From Multifurca ochricompacta (taxonomy: Eukaryota > Basidiomycota > Agaricomycetes > Russulales > Russulaceae): 64,000 bases of DNA. Below are positions 9,720-20,990 of this stretch, one piece after another. Within the stretch, counting starts at the first letter, position 1, and every line of letters begins with the position of its first letter. The DNA lies in assembly GCA_022496185.1 (NCBI GenBank), contig WTXG01000013.1:124001-188000 (forward strand), read 5' to 3'. Both the position numbers and the translations under genes were made by a program. Under the pieces are notes generated by a model. It made no database searches. It was not told the origin of the DNA and saw only the letters and a list, made by a program, of their open reading frames with translations.

Positions 9720-12700
9720 TTAACTGTTCTTGGGTGCTTGGGGATGTCGTAAGTGGAACTCCACAATAAGGGCCGGGGAAAAGATATTCCCAGCTGGTTC
9801 CCACGAACTGTCAGAGTCTGGGAACCCCTTCCACTTGATCAGGTAATGTAGCTTGCACCCTCAGCCTCTTCGGGATGAGTCCAGAATGCGATCCACTTCC
9901 CACTCCACTTCTCCATTGATGAGGTCAGGCAGTGGTCTCAGGAAGTTCTCTCCATGAATGGAAGTCTCCTTGTACAGAGTCAGTAATCAGGCATGGAAGA
10001 CTGGGTGAATCTTCCATTTCTCAGGGAGTTCAAGCTCGTATGACACATCTGACAGCTTCCTTCTGATCTGGAAGGGTCCATGACGTCAAGGCGCTAACTT
10101 GGCAGTGGGGTGTGAGGTGTGAATATTCTTCCCTTTGAGCCAGACCCAGTCATTGGTCTGATAAGGTGTGAATTTGCAAGGCAGTGCAGATAAGAGCTCT
10201 TGCACCTTCAGCAGATTCTCATTGGCTGATTGTCGCAGCTCCTTCCATTGGCCAATTCGTTGGGCTACTGATGGCATGTTGGTGGGCTTATCTACCCATG
10301 TGGTTTGCAGGGTCCAGCCCATGATAAGGGAGAATGGGGTAGCTTTTGTTGTCCTGTTGGGCCAGGAGTTGTGGGCGAATTCCACTGTGGATAGCCATTG
10401 GGCCCAGTCGTCTTGTTGTCTGTTACACCAGAACCGCAGATATTGCTCTAACCATTGGTTGGTGCATTCCAACTGCCTGTCAGTCTGTGGATGGTAGGCT
10501 GTGGATATGTTCTGTGTAATGTTCAATGTTTTACACAGGGCTCGCGCAAATGTCGATGTAAACTGAGTGTCCCAATCGGAGATGACCTTCTGGGGAAGTC
10601 CATAGTGGCGGTAAATGTGATCAAGGTATAGCTTTGCCACTCCTTTGGCTGTGATAGTTTCTTTGCAGGGTATGAAAAGGGCTGCCTTTGAACAGTCATG
10701 GTCAGTAATTGTAAGGATGGAGTTGAACCCTTGTGACTCAGGGAGTTTTACTATGAAGTCTATGGTGATGGTCTGGAATGGGGTTGATGCAATGGGCGTG
10801 ATGGGATATATTGGTGGGACTTTTGGGTGTGTTGACCTTGTTTGCTTGACATGCAGCACATCCCTTCACATAGTCTTCAACATCTCGTTTCATGTTGGGC
10901 CACCAGTAATCTCGTTTGGTGAGGGTGTAGGTGTTGGCAATGCTGGGTGTCCTGCAGAGGGGAGGTCATGGTGAAAATGGATCACCCCCCTCTTAATGTT
11001 GTTGCCACAGTGACAATGAGACGATCGCCATCTTTCCACCACAGGCCTTATTTCTTCAAATTGTGCGCATCAGCCCAAGATTGCAACATTCTTGGTTCAT
11101 GTTCTGTGAGACTTGTGCCCATAAATCCATGTCATGGAGGCTAACCATGACAGTTCTTGTGAATACTTCTTCTGGGAGGACCACGATGTTATTATTGTCG
11201 TCCTCTCCAGTATGCATGTCTGGTCTGCATGACAATGCATCCGCTCGTGCATTATGACTTCCAGCGATGTGTTTCAGGGTGAAATTGTATTCTTCCAGTT
11301 CTAAGACCTCTTGTGCCACGCGTTGGCTGATTTTATGGGGTTCTTTCCAATATAGTAGGTTGGAATGATCAGTGTGGATAACGGTTTTATGAGGGGCCAG
11401 CTAGATAGGGTCACCAGTGGTGTAGAGCTTTGACAATAGCAAGTAATTCTCTATCCCATATGTCATAATTTGTTCAGCTGGGGAGAAGGTTTCAGAGTAG
11501 TATGCCACTGGGTGTAGGATTTGTGCAGCATCACACTGATACAGTATGGCTCCATTTGCAAAGTGGGAGGCGTCCACCTCTAGCTCAAAGGGTTGGTTTA
11601 GGTCAGGTTGAATGAGCACTGGTTCCGCTCCTACAATGTCTCTGATTTGCTCAAATGCTTCCTGCTGGGATGTGCCCCAATGCCATGGCACATCCTTTTT
11701 CAGGAGGTCATTCAGTGGACGAGCAATTCCAGAGAAACCCTTGACAAATCGCCAGTAGAAGTTACAGAATCCCACAAAGGATCTAACATCTTTAATGCTT
11801 GTGGGCGTCGGCCATTCTCTGATCCCTTGCACCTTGACTGGATCCATGCGTACACGTCCTCCCTCGAGTATGACTCCCAGGTATTCAACACTTTTTTGTT
11901 CAAAGGAGCATTTTGCTGGTTTCAAGTAGAGGTCATGATCATGTAGAATATCCAAAACCTGATGGACATGGGTTCTATGATGAGGGAGATCGTCTTCGGT
12001 GGCAACTAGGATGTTGTCCATGTAGACAACCACTTCTCCAGTTAGTATGAGGTCTCGGAATATGTGGTTCATCATCGCCTGGAACGTTGCTGGAGAGTTG
12101 GTGAGTCCAAAAAACATAATGTTGGGTTCAAAGAGTCCTTGGTTTGTTTTGAAAGCGGCTTTTCCCTGATCTCCTTTGCAAATGCGTATGTTGTTATACC
12201 CCCAACGAATGTCCATCTTGGAGAATAATGCCTTGTCCCTCATTGTGTCGATGAGTTCTGGTATCAGCAGGAGAGGGTAGGTGTTCTGAACAGTGTAAGC
12301 ATTAATTCTCCTGTAATCTTGTACTGGGCGCAGTTTGCCATCTTTCTTCTTGATGAAGAAGAAGGGTGACGCATAGGGTGACTTGGATGGGTGAATATAT
12401 CCTTTAGCAAGATGTTCCTCCAGGAAGGTAGTTAATGCCTCCTGTTCTTTTTGCGATAGTGGGTAGATTTTACAATCAATGGCAGATGGGGTGTCTGGTA
12501 CGAAATCAATGGCATGGTCCCAAGGTTGTGAAGGTGGAAATCGCTGGGACTCTTCTTCGGAGAACACCTTGTAGTGACGCTGATACTCTTTGGGGACGGT
12601 GTTTTCAAAGGTTTTGTCTTCTTGTCCCTCCATTGCCTTTTGTGCCAATTCAGAGGCCTTTGTCATATAGCAATATACTTGATCATTGGGTTCTAAGTCA

Positions 12701-13323
12701 TCCCATGTGACTTGTTCTCCCATAACAATGGTTCGGATGGCGGGGTGTCATACTGCATAATCATACCCCAAAGACGTGATGATGACAGGGTAGAACTCTT
12801 TGCTCATAGTTGCATCTGCCCAGTTTATCTTTGGCTCAAAGGCTGCAAGCCAAGGGTATCCCAAGATGAGATCCTCAGTACCAAGATCGGTGATGAGGAA
12901 GCAGATTGTCTTCGTATCTTCTCCAACCTGTATGCTTAGGTTGGTGTAGTGTGTGATTCTTCCAGCTTTATTGGCTGTTCCGTCTATGTTCCAAATATTC
13001 TTTTCTTGAGGGAGCATAAGCATCCCTAACCCCAGGACTTTTACAAGTCACTGGCTGATGAAATTATTGGTGGCTCCAGAGTCCACCAGCACATCTTGGT
13101 TGGCTGTCTTCTGTGTAGTTTCAAAATGCACTGGTATTTTCAACAATTTGAATTCACTAGTGTACACAGAAGTTACATGTAATGCTCTTGCCCAGGCCAA
13201 TGGGGTTGAGCCAATCAAAAATCCTTTTTGGCAAATGCTTTTTCTACCAAAATGGCGTGTACTTCCTTGCTTTCCTTCATCATATTTGCCCATATATCGT
13301 GGGCCTTTTCTTCCTTGGTGCAT
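9720..13323 (-). pseudogene. Ty3/gypsy element 2 pol: protease, RT, RNase H, integrase, chromodomain
   Basis: Reading right to left: aspartic protease with DSGATNNFIS near 13050-13085; an uninterrupted RT/RNase H block of 440 codons at 11401-12723 that includes the motif VVYMDNILVA, where the usual YMDD second Asp is Asn; RNase H and connection (11056-11400); the integrase zinc region, damaged near 10860-11000; the integrase DDE core (10086-10859); and a C-terminal chromodomain ending at a TAA at 9720-9722. The protease frame is -1 relative to gag. The YMDN change, a stop after LAP near 10085 and damage near 12730 make it inactive. RT copies RNA to DNA and integrase inserts it. Confidence 0.92.
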
Positions 13324-16028
13324 TTGTCAATGGAGGGCAGGTTGTTGGAAGCTGGGGTAGTAGTGGCCTCCGCTACTCGTACTCCCTTCTTCGGGCAGTC
13401 TCGGGACATATGTCCTTGGGCTTTACAGCGGAAACATCTTCCTTCCTTCATAAGGGTCTGTGTTACGACCCTACTCTTTTTCCTGACCCTGCACACCATG
13501 CCTTATTCCTTGCACCATCCTTGATCTCCTCCTTCTCTGGACCACTCTTTGATGCCCTTGGCCTGTTGCCTTGGGACCTTCCTTGATGCCTGTGGCCTGT
13601 GTGCCCAGGACCCTACCCTGATTCCTGTGACATTGTTCATAGGACTGACCTCCCATGCTGCCATTTACACCTAACCTGCTGGTAGTTATGCTGCTACACT
13701 GTTGGATGTATACCACCCTTCCTTGCTGCCTTGGCTCATGCCTTGGCCACTGCTCCTGACCCTGTCCCTGTGCTTGACACCCATAGGAACCCCTGACATT
13801 GTCCCTGCCAATCTGACCAGTCCAGACAACTAGACAACTTTGGCTTGTACTTGACCCTCTGCCAGTCATGTGACTCCTGGCCATGTGACCCTTGGCCATG
13901 TGATCCTTGACCATGTGATCCCTGACCATGTGACTTTGGACCATGTGATCCCTGACCCTGATCACAGCATCTTCATCTGATCATTTACCCCTTTCTGATC
14001 ACATGGCCCATCTGGCTCATCATTCGCTTCTCTGATTCCTGTGGGAGTATTCCCACATCCACCCTGACTCCTGTGGGACCTGTTATCTCCCCATTTACCC
14101 CTGACCCTGGTGGGAATCCTCCCACACTGATATGACTCCTGTGGGGCTGTCCCACATGATTATGCTTCTGATAAGGCTTATCCTTATCATGGACTATATT
14201 TGACATCTTATCTGCTATTGGATGATAAGGACTCTGACCCTGTTCCTGATTAGCTACAAACCAGATCCCCATACAGTATATAAGACCCTGTAGACAGTTT
14301 GTACAACCCTAGATTTGACCTCTTGGGCCTTCAGCCTAGAGATCTTAGACCCCAATACATCAGAAGCCTTTTCCCCCCCTTTTTGTGTCCTTGAGATCCC
14401 TGCAGGGACCCCCATTGCCTCTGGCAATGGGTGTGTACCCTTCCTTTTGAACCCCTCTGCCACTTCCCTTGAGCTCAGTTTGCTTGACGTGCTTTTGGCA
14501 CTGCAGCTGAGTCTGATTCCCACTCAACAGCCTTAGGGGATTAGCTCCCTTTGGCTGACTCTTCCCATCTTTCTCTGTGCTTGGTTATAGCACAACTTCC
14601 TATCCACCCTGAAGCTAAGAGCCTGGCCCTGTTGAGCCAGGCTTGTTGTAGATCCTGGACCCACAGTGTCGGGTGCCGCGGATGTGGCTGACTAGTGCCG
14701 GACTAATGTCAGTGGACTCGCGCCGACCGGTGCACGTCGCACAGCAACGCCCTGCTGAGCGTTACAGTCTGCCGCTCGTCTTCTGTTAGTGTAGCATGGA
14801 TGCAGGTTCTATCAGCCGAGGTATCCATGGCATTTGGATCCCTTGCCAAAGTATGTCCGGGTGATTTTACCCCAAAGGCTGCCTTCCATTGGTCTCTGGT
14901 TTTCCCCTTCTTTGTGTCAACTCTGAACCTCGTTTGAAAATCAAGGTAGTCCTGTTGCTGTTGGTGTGCAGCATCTACCCAGTTGTCCCAAGTATGTGGG
15001 TGATGGAACTGGATTATGTTCTTCACCAGGGGGTTGGGGAGTCCCTGAGAGAAGAGGTCCAATGTGGCCTCTTCATCCGTATCATACCCAGCTCAGTTGG
15101 CCAGGCTGCAGAATTTGGCAATGTACACATCCAAATCCCCTCTTTCCATTTTTAGTGTCTTTAGTTCCCTTGCAGCCTTTTGTTTAGCCTGCCCATCTGT
15201 GAAGGCATCTTTAAACCTCTGGGCAACTGTTTCCCAAAGTCCAGGGCTCGTGGTCCATTGTCCAGATGCCACTTGATCATTTAACCACTCTAACTGCTCC
15301 ATCATCCAATCATCCACAGCTTCTCCTCTAATGAGCGACAAGAAGAGGTTGGCTTGTTGAAATGGGTTGACAATTTGTGGGATGTCATGGTTGAAGTTCT
15401 GGAAGGTGGTAAACTCCAGAATGAACTTCTTGCTCTGGGAGCGATCTCCTGTGAATGTCTGGGGCAATACTCCCAAGAGTCACCCTGATGGAGGGGGAAT
15501 GTTTGGGGCAGTTATGGTAGGAGGAGGTGGGGGATTGGGGTTGGGGTCAGGGAGTTGTGCAGCAATTGTGGACATGGTAACGGGGTGGATCGTGTCTGTG
15601 GATCGTGTAGATATCTGGGGAGTTGCTAATGCAGGGGCTCTGATCATAGCAATCTCCGGTGCAACCTGGGTAGCAATAGCTAATACTGGTGCATCATTGT
15701 TCTGTTCTGGTTCTATATACTCTTCTTCAGAGTTGGTAACAATGGCCAGGGGATTCTCCCTCCACAGTCCTAATCCAAATTCCAATGGAGTGGGTCCTGT
15801 AGTGACCCAAGAGTGTCATTGTTCCAAGTATCAGATACAATACCAAACTCTTTTCTCATTGTTGTATTCTACCAGTTGGTATCTTCCGTTGTGATAGATG
15901 TAGTATCCAAACTCAGATTCAAAGTCTTTCCAGATGGCAGAGCCAAGTGTCTGTTGTGAAAGATTATTCTTGTCTCTGCATTCGATGAGCTCTTCTTTGA
16001 ACAAGGTTTGACTGCGGCTGGAAGCCAT
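13215..16028 (-). pseudogene. Ty3/gypsy element 2 gag (split by LTR-A)
   Basis: The capsid/nucleocapsid precursor starts at the ATG at 16028, 22 nt inside the 5' LTR, and ends at a stop at 13215. The N-terminal half spans about 15480-16028. A capsid-like helical region follows (15093-15476, 14775-15062). The CX2CX4HX4C zinc knuckle CFRCKAQGHMSRDC lies near 13405-13446, after the LTR-A insertion at 13461-14766. A stop breaks it near 15480, and the PNAMDTSADRT region near 14800 is intact where element 5 has a TGA. The gag end overlaps the pol frame by about 110 nt. Gag would package element RNA into particles. Confidence 0.88.
13461..14766 (+). mobile_element. Solo LTR, family LTR-A (copy A2)
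   Basis: A 1306-bp TGTTACG...GTTACA unit sits inside gag of element 2, with a perfect 5-bp duplication GTCTG (13456-13460 and 14767-14771). The plus orientation is set by CAGTATATAAG near 14272-14282. A 15-bp tandem array with the core CCATGTGATCCCTGA occupies about 13860-13965. It produces an artefactual repetitive HM-rich reading frame on the minus strand. Orientation is opposite to copy A1. Confidence 0.93.
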
Positions 16029-16037
16029 GTTGGGAAG

Positions 16038-16048
16038 AGACTCGACTT
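16038..16048 (-). promoter_or_regulatory. Primer-binding site of element 2 (self-priming type)
   Basis: Two bases inside the 5' LTR, the minus strand reads AAGTCGAGTCT. It is the complement, with one transition, of the proposed RNA 5' end in the LTR, and it matches the element 5 site at 29855-29865. It does not match the usual initiator-tRNA-Met 3' end. Confidence 0.6.
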
Positions 16049-16050
16049 GA

Positions 16051-16634
16051 TGTTACATCTGGTGCGGGACGTTCCACATGACTTGTGTGACAGTGTTTGT
16101 TCGTGATCAGATAAGAGACCAATAAGGCCCCTTGGAGTTGTGTATGAGAAGTCAAAGTTGAAGAGGCTGTACTCTAAGACAATGTTGAATGGAAAGTACC
16201 AAAAGTACTGAGATGATCGAGTCAAAGTGTTCAAGGGGAGTCCAGAAGACAAGCACTGATGTATTCAATAAGTTGAGTCTGAGGTCTACAATGTAGTTAC
16301 AGCAGACTTATATACATAATTGAGTGAGCGTCTAAAGATAAGATATCAATGAGTCATGTGGGCCTGAATATATGAAAGTGGAGGGCATAAAGCCTGGCTT
16401 CTGATAGGGAATTAAGTAAGTGTCCAGTTGTAAAGATAAAGAGATAGTGAGATAAGGGTCAATCATAGACAAACAGTATGCACACAAGTCCAATTAGCAG
16501 TCACGGGGATGGAAGTAATGCATGTGAGGGGTTCCAGGAGGGAGATGTGATGAGAAAGTGTAACATAGGAGGGCGAGTGGGGTCTTTGTTGGGAAGGGTG
16601 AAGAAAAGTGGGGTACTAGGCCCTGGTCATAACA
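16051..16634 (-). repeat. 5' LTR of element 2
   Basis: The 584-bp LTR (TGTTACATCTGG...CATAACA) is nearly the same as the interrupted 3' LTR at 6213-8420. A minus-strand TATATAAG-type box lies near 16310, and an AAGTTGAGTCT block near 16270 lies the usual distance downstream. Confidence 0.9.
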
Positions 16635-17638
16635 TGCAGACACTTTCCACACCACCCTGAAGGATTAACAATTGTGGGAGTGACACCCAAACGTTGGAAG
16701 ATGCAAAATCGACTCCAGTGTAGGTTGCTTCGACAGTGGCAGCACCATTTGTGGTTGAGAGGGCAATTCCAGCTAATGTGGTACTTGCTGTTGCATCGCC
16801 AGCAAGTCTCTCCTTGGGGGTTCTCATGCATATGTGGCATCTCGAATCGGTTTGGCAGCAGTGTTGGTGCTGCTCCTAGTGATCGTGGTGGGAGAGGTCA
16901 TGCATAAGTGTCTGTGTACTGCTCGGCGATCATCTGATATGCATCCCCTATCTCCAGCCTTTTCTGGATCTCCATTAACTCCTGCTCTACTTGGAACATC
17001 CCCCTCGTGAGCCTTGTCATTTGCTTTGTGTATTCTTTGTACTGGGTGTTGAGTGTGGTGCATAGTGTAAGAGTTTTCTGCAGTCTCATTACTTCGGCTT
17101 TGAGACGCGGGAGGCGCATGTCATTCAATACCTCATCGATCACAAATGCTCAGGGGTCGTCAGCTGCAAGATGTCCCAGTTGTTTGTCACTCATCGTATG
17201 GTGAAGACGACCTGTGTATCATTCTTCCAAATATACCAGGGCCCCATAGACAGGCCTGTCCTTCTTCATACAGCCTGCGATGTCCATTCCTCCATTGGTG
17301 TAAAATATGTACTTAGCTATGACCTTTTCTCCATCAGCCATAGTGATTTTGAGGGGAAAATATGTGGAGGAATTTGGGTTATTGGTGAAGAAGGGGAATT
17401 CGGGTATGTCGTCATCTTGCTCCATGTCGATGAGATCATTCAGGTGGGGCTCTTCAGAGTGGGTGAAGTTGTTGTTGGGGTTAGGTGACTGGGCCTTGAC
17501 TCATTCTTCAGCGGCTTCATAATCAATGGGGGAAGAGGGGCGAGTGGAGGGATGAGCGGAAGGAAAAGCCTCTACAACCACAGTAGTGGCAGCGAAGGCA
17601 TCAATGGTGGCAGAGGTGGCAATGAATGAAGAAGACAT
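16635..17638 (-). pseudogene. Gyp-B third ORF of element 4, truncated
   Basis: A minus-strand copy starts with ATG at 17638 and contains the N-terminal acidic part, the coiled coil (16898-17143) and the first two knuckles (CWRCNSKYHISWNC and CCHCRSNLHWSRFC near 16700-16810). It stops abruptly at the third knuckle (CGKCLH), where the 5' LTR of element 2 abuts at 16634. The distal cysteines and C terminus are missing. Confidence 0.82.
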
Positions 17639-17708
17639 ATTGGTTGTGGATAGGATGTTGCTGATGAAGCGTTGTTCTGGGGTGAAAGATGTCGGGAACC
17701 CTCTCCTT

Positions 17709-18940
17709 TTAACTATCCTTGGGCGCTTGGGGATGCCATAAGTGGAACTCCATGACCAGATCCAGGGCAAAGATATTTCCGACTGGTTCCCATGAATTGT
17801 TAGAGTCTGGGAAACCCTTCCACTTGATCAGGTAATGTAGTTTGCACCCTTTGCCTCAATAGGTGGAGTTTACAATCTGCTCCACTTCCCATTCTGCTTC
17901 TCCATTGACTAGTTCGGGTGGAGGTCTTGGGAAGTTCTCCCCATGAATGGACGTCTCCTTGTATGGTGTCAGAAGCTTGGTGTGGAAGACCGGGTGAATC
18001 TTCCATGTGGGAGGAAGTTCAAGCTCATATGACACATCCAATAACTTCCTTGTGATTCTGAAGGGTCCATGATGTTGGGGTGCCAATTTAGCTGTGGGGT
18101 GTGATGTGTGGATGTGCTTCCCTTCCAGCCAAACCTGCTCATTGGCTCGATAAGGTGTGAACTTTGAGGGTTTATCCAATAGGGCCTGTTGTGCCTTTAG
18201 TAAGTTTTCATTGGCAGATTTCCAGATCTCATCCCATTGGCCAATTCATTGTGAGGTCATGGGAATGTTTGTAGGCTTATTGGTCCATGTGGTGTGTGGT
18301 ACCCAGCCCATGATAAGGGAAAACGGGGGGGTCTTTGTCATGCCATTAGGCCAGGAGTTATGTGCAAATTCTGCTGTTGCCAGCCAGTCTGCCCAATTGT
18401 CCTGTCATCTGTTACACCAGAATCAGAGGTATTGCTCTAGCCACTGATTGGTATGCTCCAACTGTCCATCTGTTTGGGGGTGGTAGGCAGTTGAAATGTT
18501 CTGCTTTATGTCCAGGACTTTGCATAATGCTCTGGTGAATGTCGAGGTAAAGCATGGGTCTTGGTCAGAGATGATCTTCTCTGGAAGGCCGTAATGCCTG
18601 TAGACATGGTCAAGATAGAGCTTGGCTACTCCTTCAGCTGTGATAGATTCTTTGCATGGTATGAAGAGTGCTGCCTTGGAGTAGTCGTGGTCTGTGATGG
18701 TTAAGATGGAATCGAAACCTCTGGAGTTGGGTAGCTTGACTATGAAGTCCATGGCAATGGTCTGGAATGGCAGGGACATGGTGGGAGTGATGGGGAATAT
18801 TGCTGGTGGTTGTGGGTGCATGTTGACTTTATTGGCCTGGCACGCTGCACATCCCTTTACATAGTCTTCAATGTCTTTCTTCATGTTGGGCCACCAATAG
18901 TCTTGTCTGGCAAGAGCGTAAGTGTTGGCGATGCCTGGAT
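17709..18940 (-). pseudogene. Ty3/gypsy element 4 pol: integrase and chromodomain fragment
   Basis: Minus-strand integrase runs from the HHCC region (GIANTYALARQDYWWPNMKK near 18880-18940) through the DDE core (18423-18780) and C-terminal module (17856-18179) to the chromodomain, ending at TAA 17709-17711. The 5' part of pol and all of gag are absent: at 18941 the sequence switches to LTR-A copy A3. Stops and frame changes occur near 17800-17860 and 18250-18420. It is a 3' fragment of a Gyp-B copy, not a complete element. Confidence 0.88.
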
Positions 18941-19108
18941 TGTTACAACCCCACTCTTTTCCCTTCCTCACACTGAGCCAGCTCCCTTACACCACCCTTG
19001 ACCTTTCCCCTTCACCAAACCACTGTCTCCTGCCCTCTTTGGCCCCCTGATCCCTGATGCCTGTGGCCTGTGTGCCCAGGATCTTACCCTGATGCCTGTG
19101 ACCTGCTG

Positions 19109-19689
19109 TGTTACGTCCGGTGTGGGACGTTCCGCACGACTTGTGCGACAGCGTTGGTCAAGGGTTTCAGATAAGAGGTCAACAGGACCTCTTGGAGTTC
19201 TAGGGGATGAGTCAAAGTCAAAGGGGCTGTTCCCTAAGACGATGTTAAGTGGAAAGTGCCAAAAGCACTGAGACGGTCAAGTCAGGAATTGCAAGGGGAA
19301 GTCCAAAAGACAAACACCAATGTATTCAATAAGTTGAGTCTAAGGTCTACAGCATAGCTAAGACGGACTTATATACATAAATGGATGGGCGTCTATAGAT
19401 AAGGATATCGGAGTCATGTGGGCCCAAAGATACGAAAGCGGATGGCATAAAGCCTGGCTTCTGATAGGGGATTAAGTAAATGTCCGGTCGTAAAGATAAG
19501 AAGATAAGAGAAGACAAGCATAGACAAAGGATAGGTACACAGGTCCAAACAACAGTCACGGGGATGGAAGCAATGCATGTGAGGGGTCCCAGGAGGGAGA
19601 CGTAATGAGGAAGTGAAGGGTTGGTGGGCGAGTGGGGTCCCGGTTGGGGAGAGTGAAGAAAATAGGGCTGCTGGGCCCTGTTTGTAACA
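19109..19689 (-). repeat. 3' LTR of element 5
   Basis: The 581-bp LTR (TGTTACGTCCGG...TTTGTAACA) differs from the 5' LTR at roughly a dozen positions that I could align by eye. All are transitions and almost all lie in CpG-derived dinucleotides. It abuts the polypurine tract AGAAGGGAGGG (minus strand, about 19693-19704). Confidence 0.94.
19331..19375 (-). promoter_or_regulatory. Gyp-B LTR core promoter and inferred RNA 5' end
   Basis: On the minus strand a TATATAAG box lies at 19375-19368. About 34 nt downstream, at 19341-19331, is AGACTCAACTT, the exact complement of the primer-binding site AAGTTGAGTCT at 29865-29855. A TATA box at normal distance from a sequence complementary to the PBS is the signature of the Tf1/sushi self-priming mechanism. 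The start site itself is inferred. Confidence 0.65.
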
Positions 19690-19720
19690 TCACCCTCCCT
19701 TCTGGCTCGAGCTGACCCAG

Positions 19721-20914
19721 CTAGAAACGCACACCATCATCATCCTGTACCAAGTCCACATAATCATCCACTAGATTTCGATCCTCCATGGTGTAGGTTT
19801 CATCGGCCGCACACTGGTGCGTACACAGGAAACTGTATGGGCCGCACCGTCCGCACTGGCGACACAGGTCGTACACTGGACAGTCGAGCTCGCGATGTCC
19901 CGTGTTATGTCGCAGACATTTCCCACACCATCCCGATGGGTTGACGATGGTGGGTGCGACTCCCAGACGTCGGAAAATGCAGAATCTGCTCCAGTGGAGG
20001 TTGCTTCGGCAATGTCGGCACCATTTGCGATTGAGGGGGCAATTCCAGCTAATATGATACTTGCTATCACATCGCCAGCAAGTCTCCCCTCGGGGGTTCT
20101 CGTGCATCCGCGGCATCTCAAATCGGTTTGGTAGTAGTTGTGGTGCCGCTCCTAGCGATCGTGGGGGAAGGGGTCGGGCATACGTGTCAGCGTACCTCTC
20201 TGCAATGGTTTGATATGCATCCCCTATCTCCAACCTTTTCTGAATCTCCGTCAACTCCTGTTCGACTTGGAACATGCCTCTCGTGAGCCTTGTCATTTGC
20301 TTCGCATATTCCTTGTACTGGGTATTGAGCATGGTGCGAAGTGCGAGGGTCTTCCGCAGTCTCATTACTTCGGCTTTGAGATGCAGAAGTCGCATGTCAT
20401 TCAACACCTCATCGATTGCAAAGGCTCGGGGGTTGTCGGCCGCAAGGTGCCCCAGCTGTTCGTCACTCATCGTGTGGTGAAGACGACCTGTGTATCGCTC
20501 TTCCAAGTAAACCGGGGCTCCATAAACAGGCCCATCCTTCTTCATGCAGCCTGCGACATCCATTCCTCCATTGGTGTAGAATATGTACTTAGCTATTTCT
20601 TTTGTCCCGTCAGCCATTGTGATCTTGAGTGGGAAGTACATGGAGGAGTTTGGGTTGTTGGCAAAGAATGGAAACTCGGGTACTTCATCATCTTGTTCCA
20701 TGCCAAGGAGGTTGTTCGGATGGGGTTCTTCAGAGTGGGTGAAGTCGTTATCTGGATTGGGTGACTGGTTCTTGACGCGTTCTTCAGCAGCTTCGTAGTC
20801 GATAGGAGAGGAGGGATGAGTAGAGGGATGAGTGGAGGGGAAAGCTTCCACAACCACAGTAGTGGCAGCAAAGGCGTCAATGGCAGCAGAGGCAGCGATG
20901 AAGGAAGAGGACAT
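19721..20914 (-). CDS. Gyp-B third ORF: coiled-coil, tandem zinc-knuckle protein
   Basis: An intact 397-codon ORF starts 77 nt after the pol stop and ends 32 nt before the 3' LTR, the place where some retroelements carry env. No signal peptide or membrane segment is visible. Residues 1-90 are Ser/Pro/acidic, and 90-170 form a conserved block (YIFYTNGGMD, HLAADNPRAFAIDEVLNDM). Residues 172-232 are charged heptad-like and probably a coiled coil. Residues 279-292 (CWRCDSKYHISWNC) and 299-312 (CRHCRSNLHWSRFC) are CX2CX4HX4C knuckles; 330-345 is a CX2CX6HX4C variant; 351-368 holds five more cysteines. Three decayed homologues lie in the window. I do not recognise the family. RNA or DNA binding is the natural inference; a second nucleocapsid-like or silencing-counteracting role is speculation. 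Confidence 0.85.
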   Translation of the reverse strand: MSSSFIAASAAIDAFAATTVVVEAFPSTHPSTHPSSPIDYEAAEERVKNQSPNPDNDFTHSEEPHPNNLLGMEQDDEVPEFPFFANNPNSSMYFPLKITMADGTKEIAKYIFYTNGGMDVAGCMKKDGPVYGAPVYLEERYTGRLHHTMSDEQLGHLAADNPRAFAIDEVLNDMRLLHLKAEVMRLRKTLALRTMLNTQYKEYAKQMTRLTRGMFQVEQELTEIQKRLEIGDAYQTIAERYADTYARPLPPRSLGAAPQLLPNRFEMPRMHENPRGETCWRCDSKYHISWNCPLNRKWCRHCRSNLHWSRFCIFRRLGVAPTIVNPSGWCGKCLRHNTGHRELDCPVYDLCRQCGRCGPYSFLCTHQCAADETYTMEDRNLVDDYVDLVQDDDGVRF

Positions 20915-20990
20915 ATTGATTTGTGGGTAGGACGTTGCTGGTGAAGCTTTGTTCTGGGGAAGAAAGGTTGGGGGTTTGCTCTCCTTTTAA

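Larger units (their letters stand above)
6213..16634 (-). mobile_element. Ty3/gypsy chromovirus Gyp-B, element 2 (two LTRs, nested insertions)
   Basis: A minus-strand element has both LTRs (16051-16634 and 6213-8420, each 584 bp once the Tc1 insert is removed). Its order is gag, protease, RT, RNase H, integrase, chromodomain, third ORF. It carries a solo LTR-A in gag (13461-14766) and a palindromic Tc1-like element in the 3' LTR (6535-8156). The outer flanks do not form a target duplication: CTTGT on the left and TGCAG on the right. The left flank is LTR of element 1 and the right flank is third-ORF sequence of element 4. This suggests recombination between Gyp-B copies rather than simple insertion. 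Confidence 0.9.

Noticed and set aside
13471..13965. Repetitive 164-codon frame rich in HM-x-D/S
   Set aside because: It is a by-product of the 15-bp tandem array in LTR-A and is not in the same form in the other copies.
19721..20914. Envelope gene, because of its place after pol
   Set aside because: There is no signal peptide, membrane segment or cleavage site, and the cysteines form zinc knuckles.
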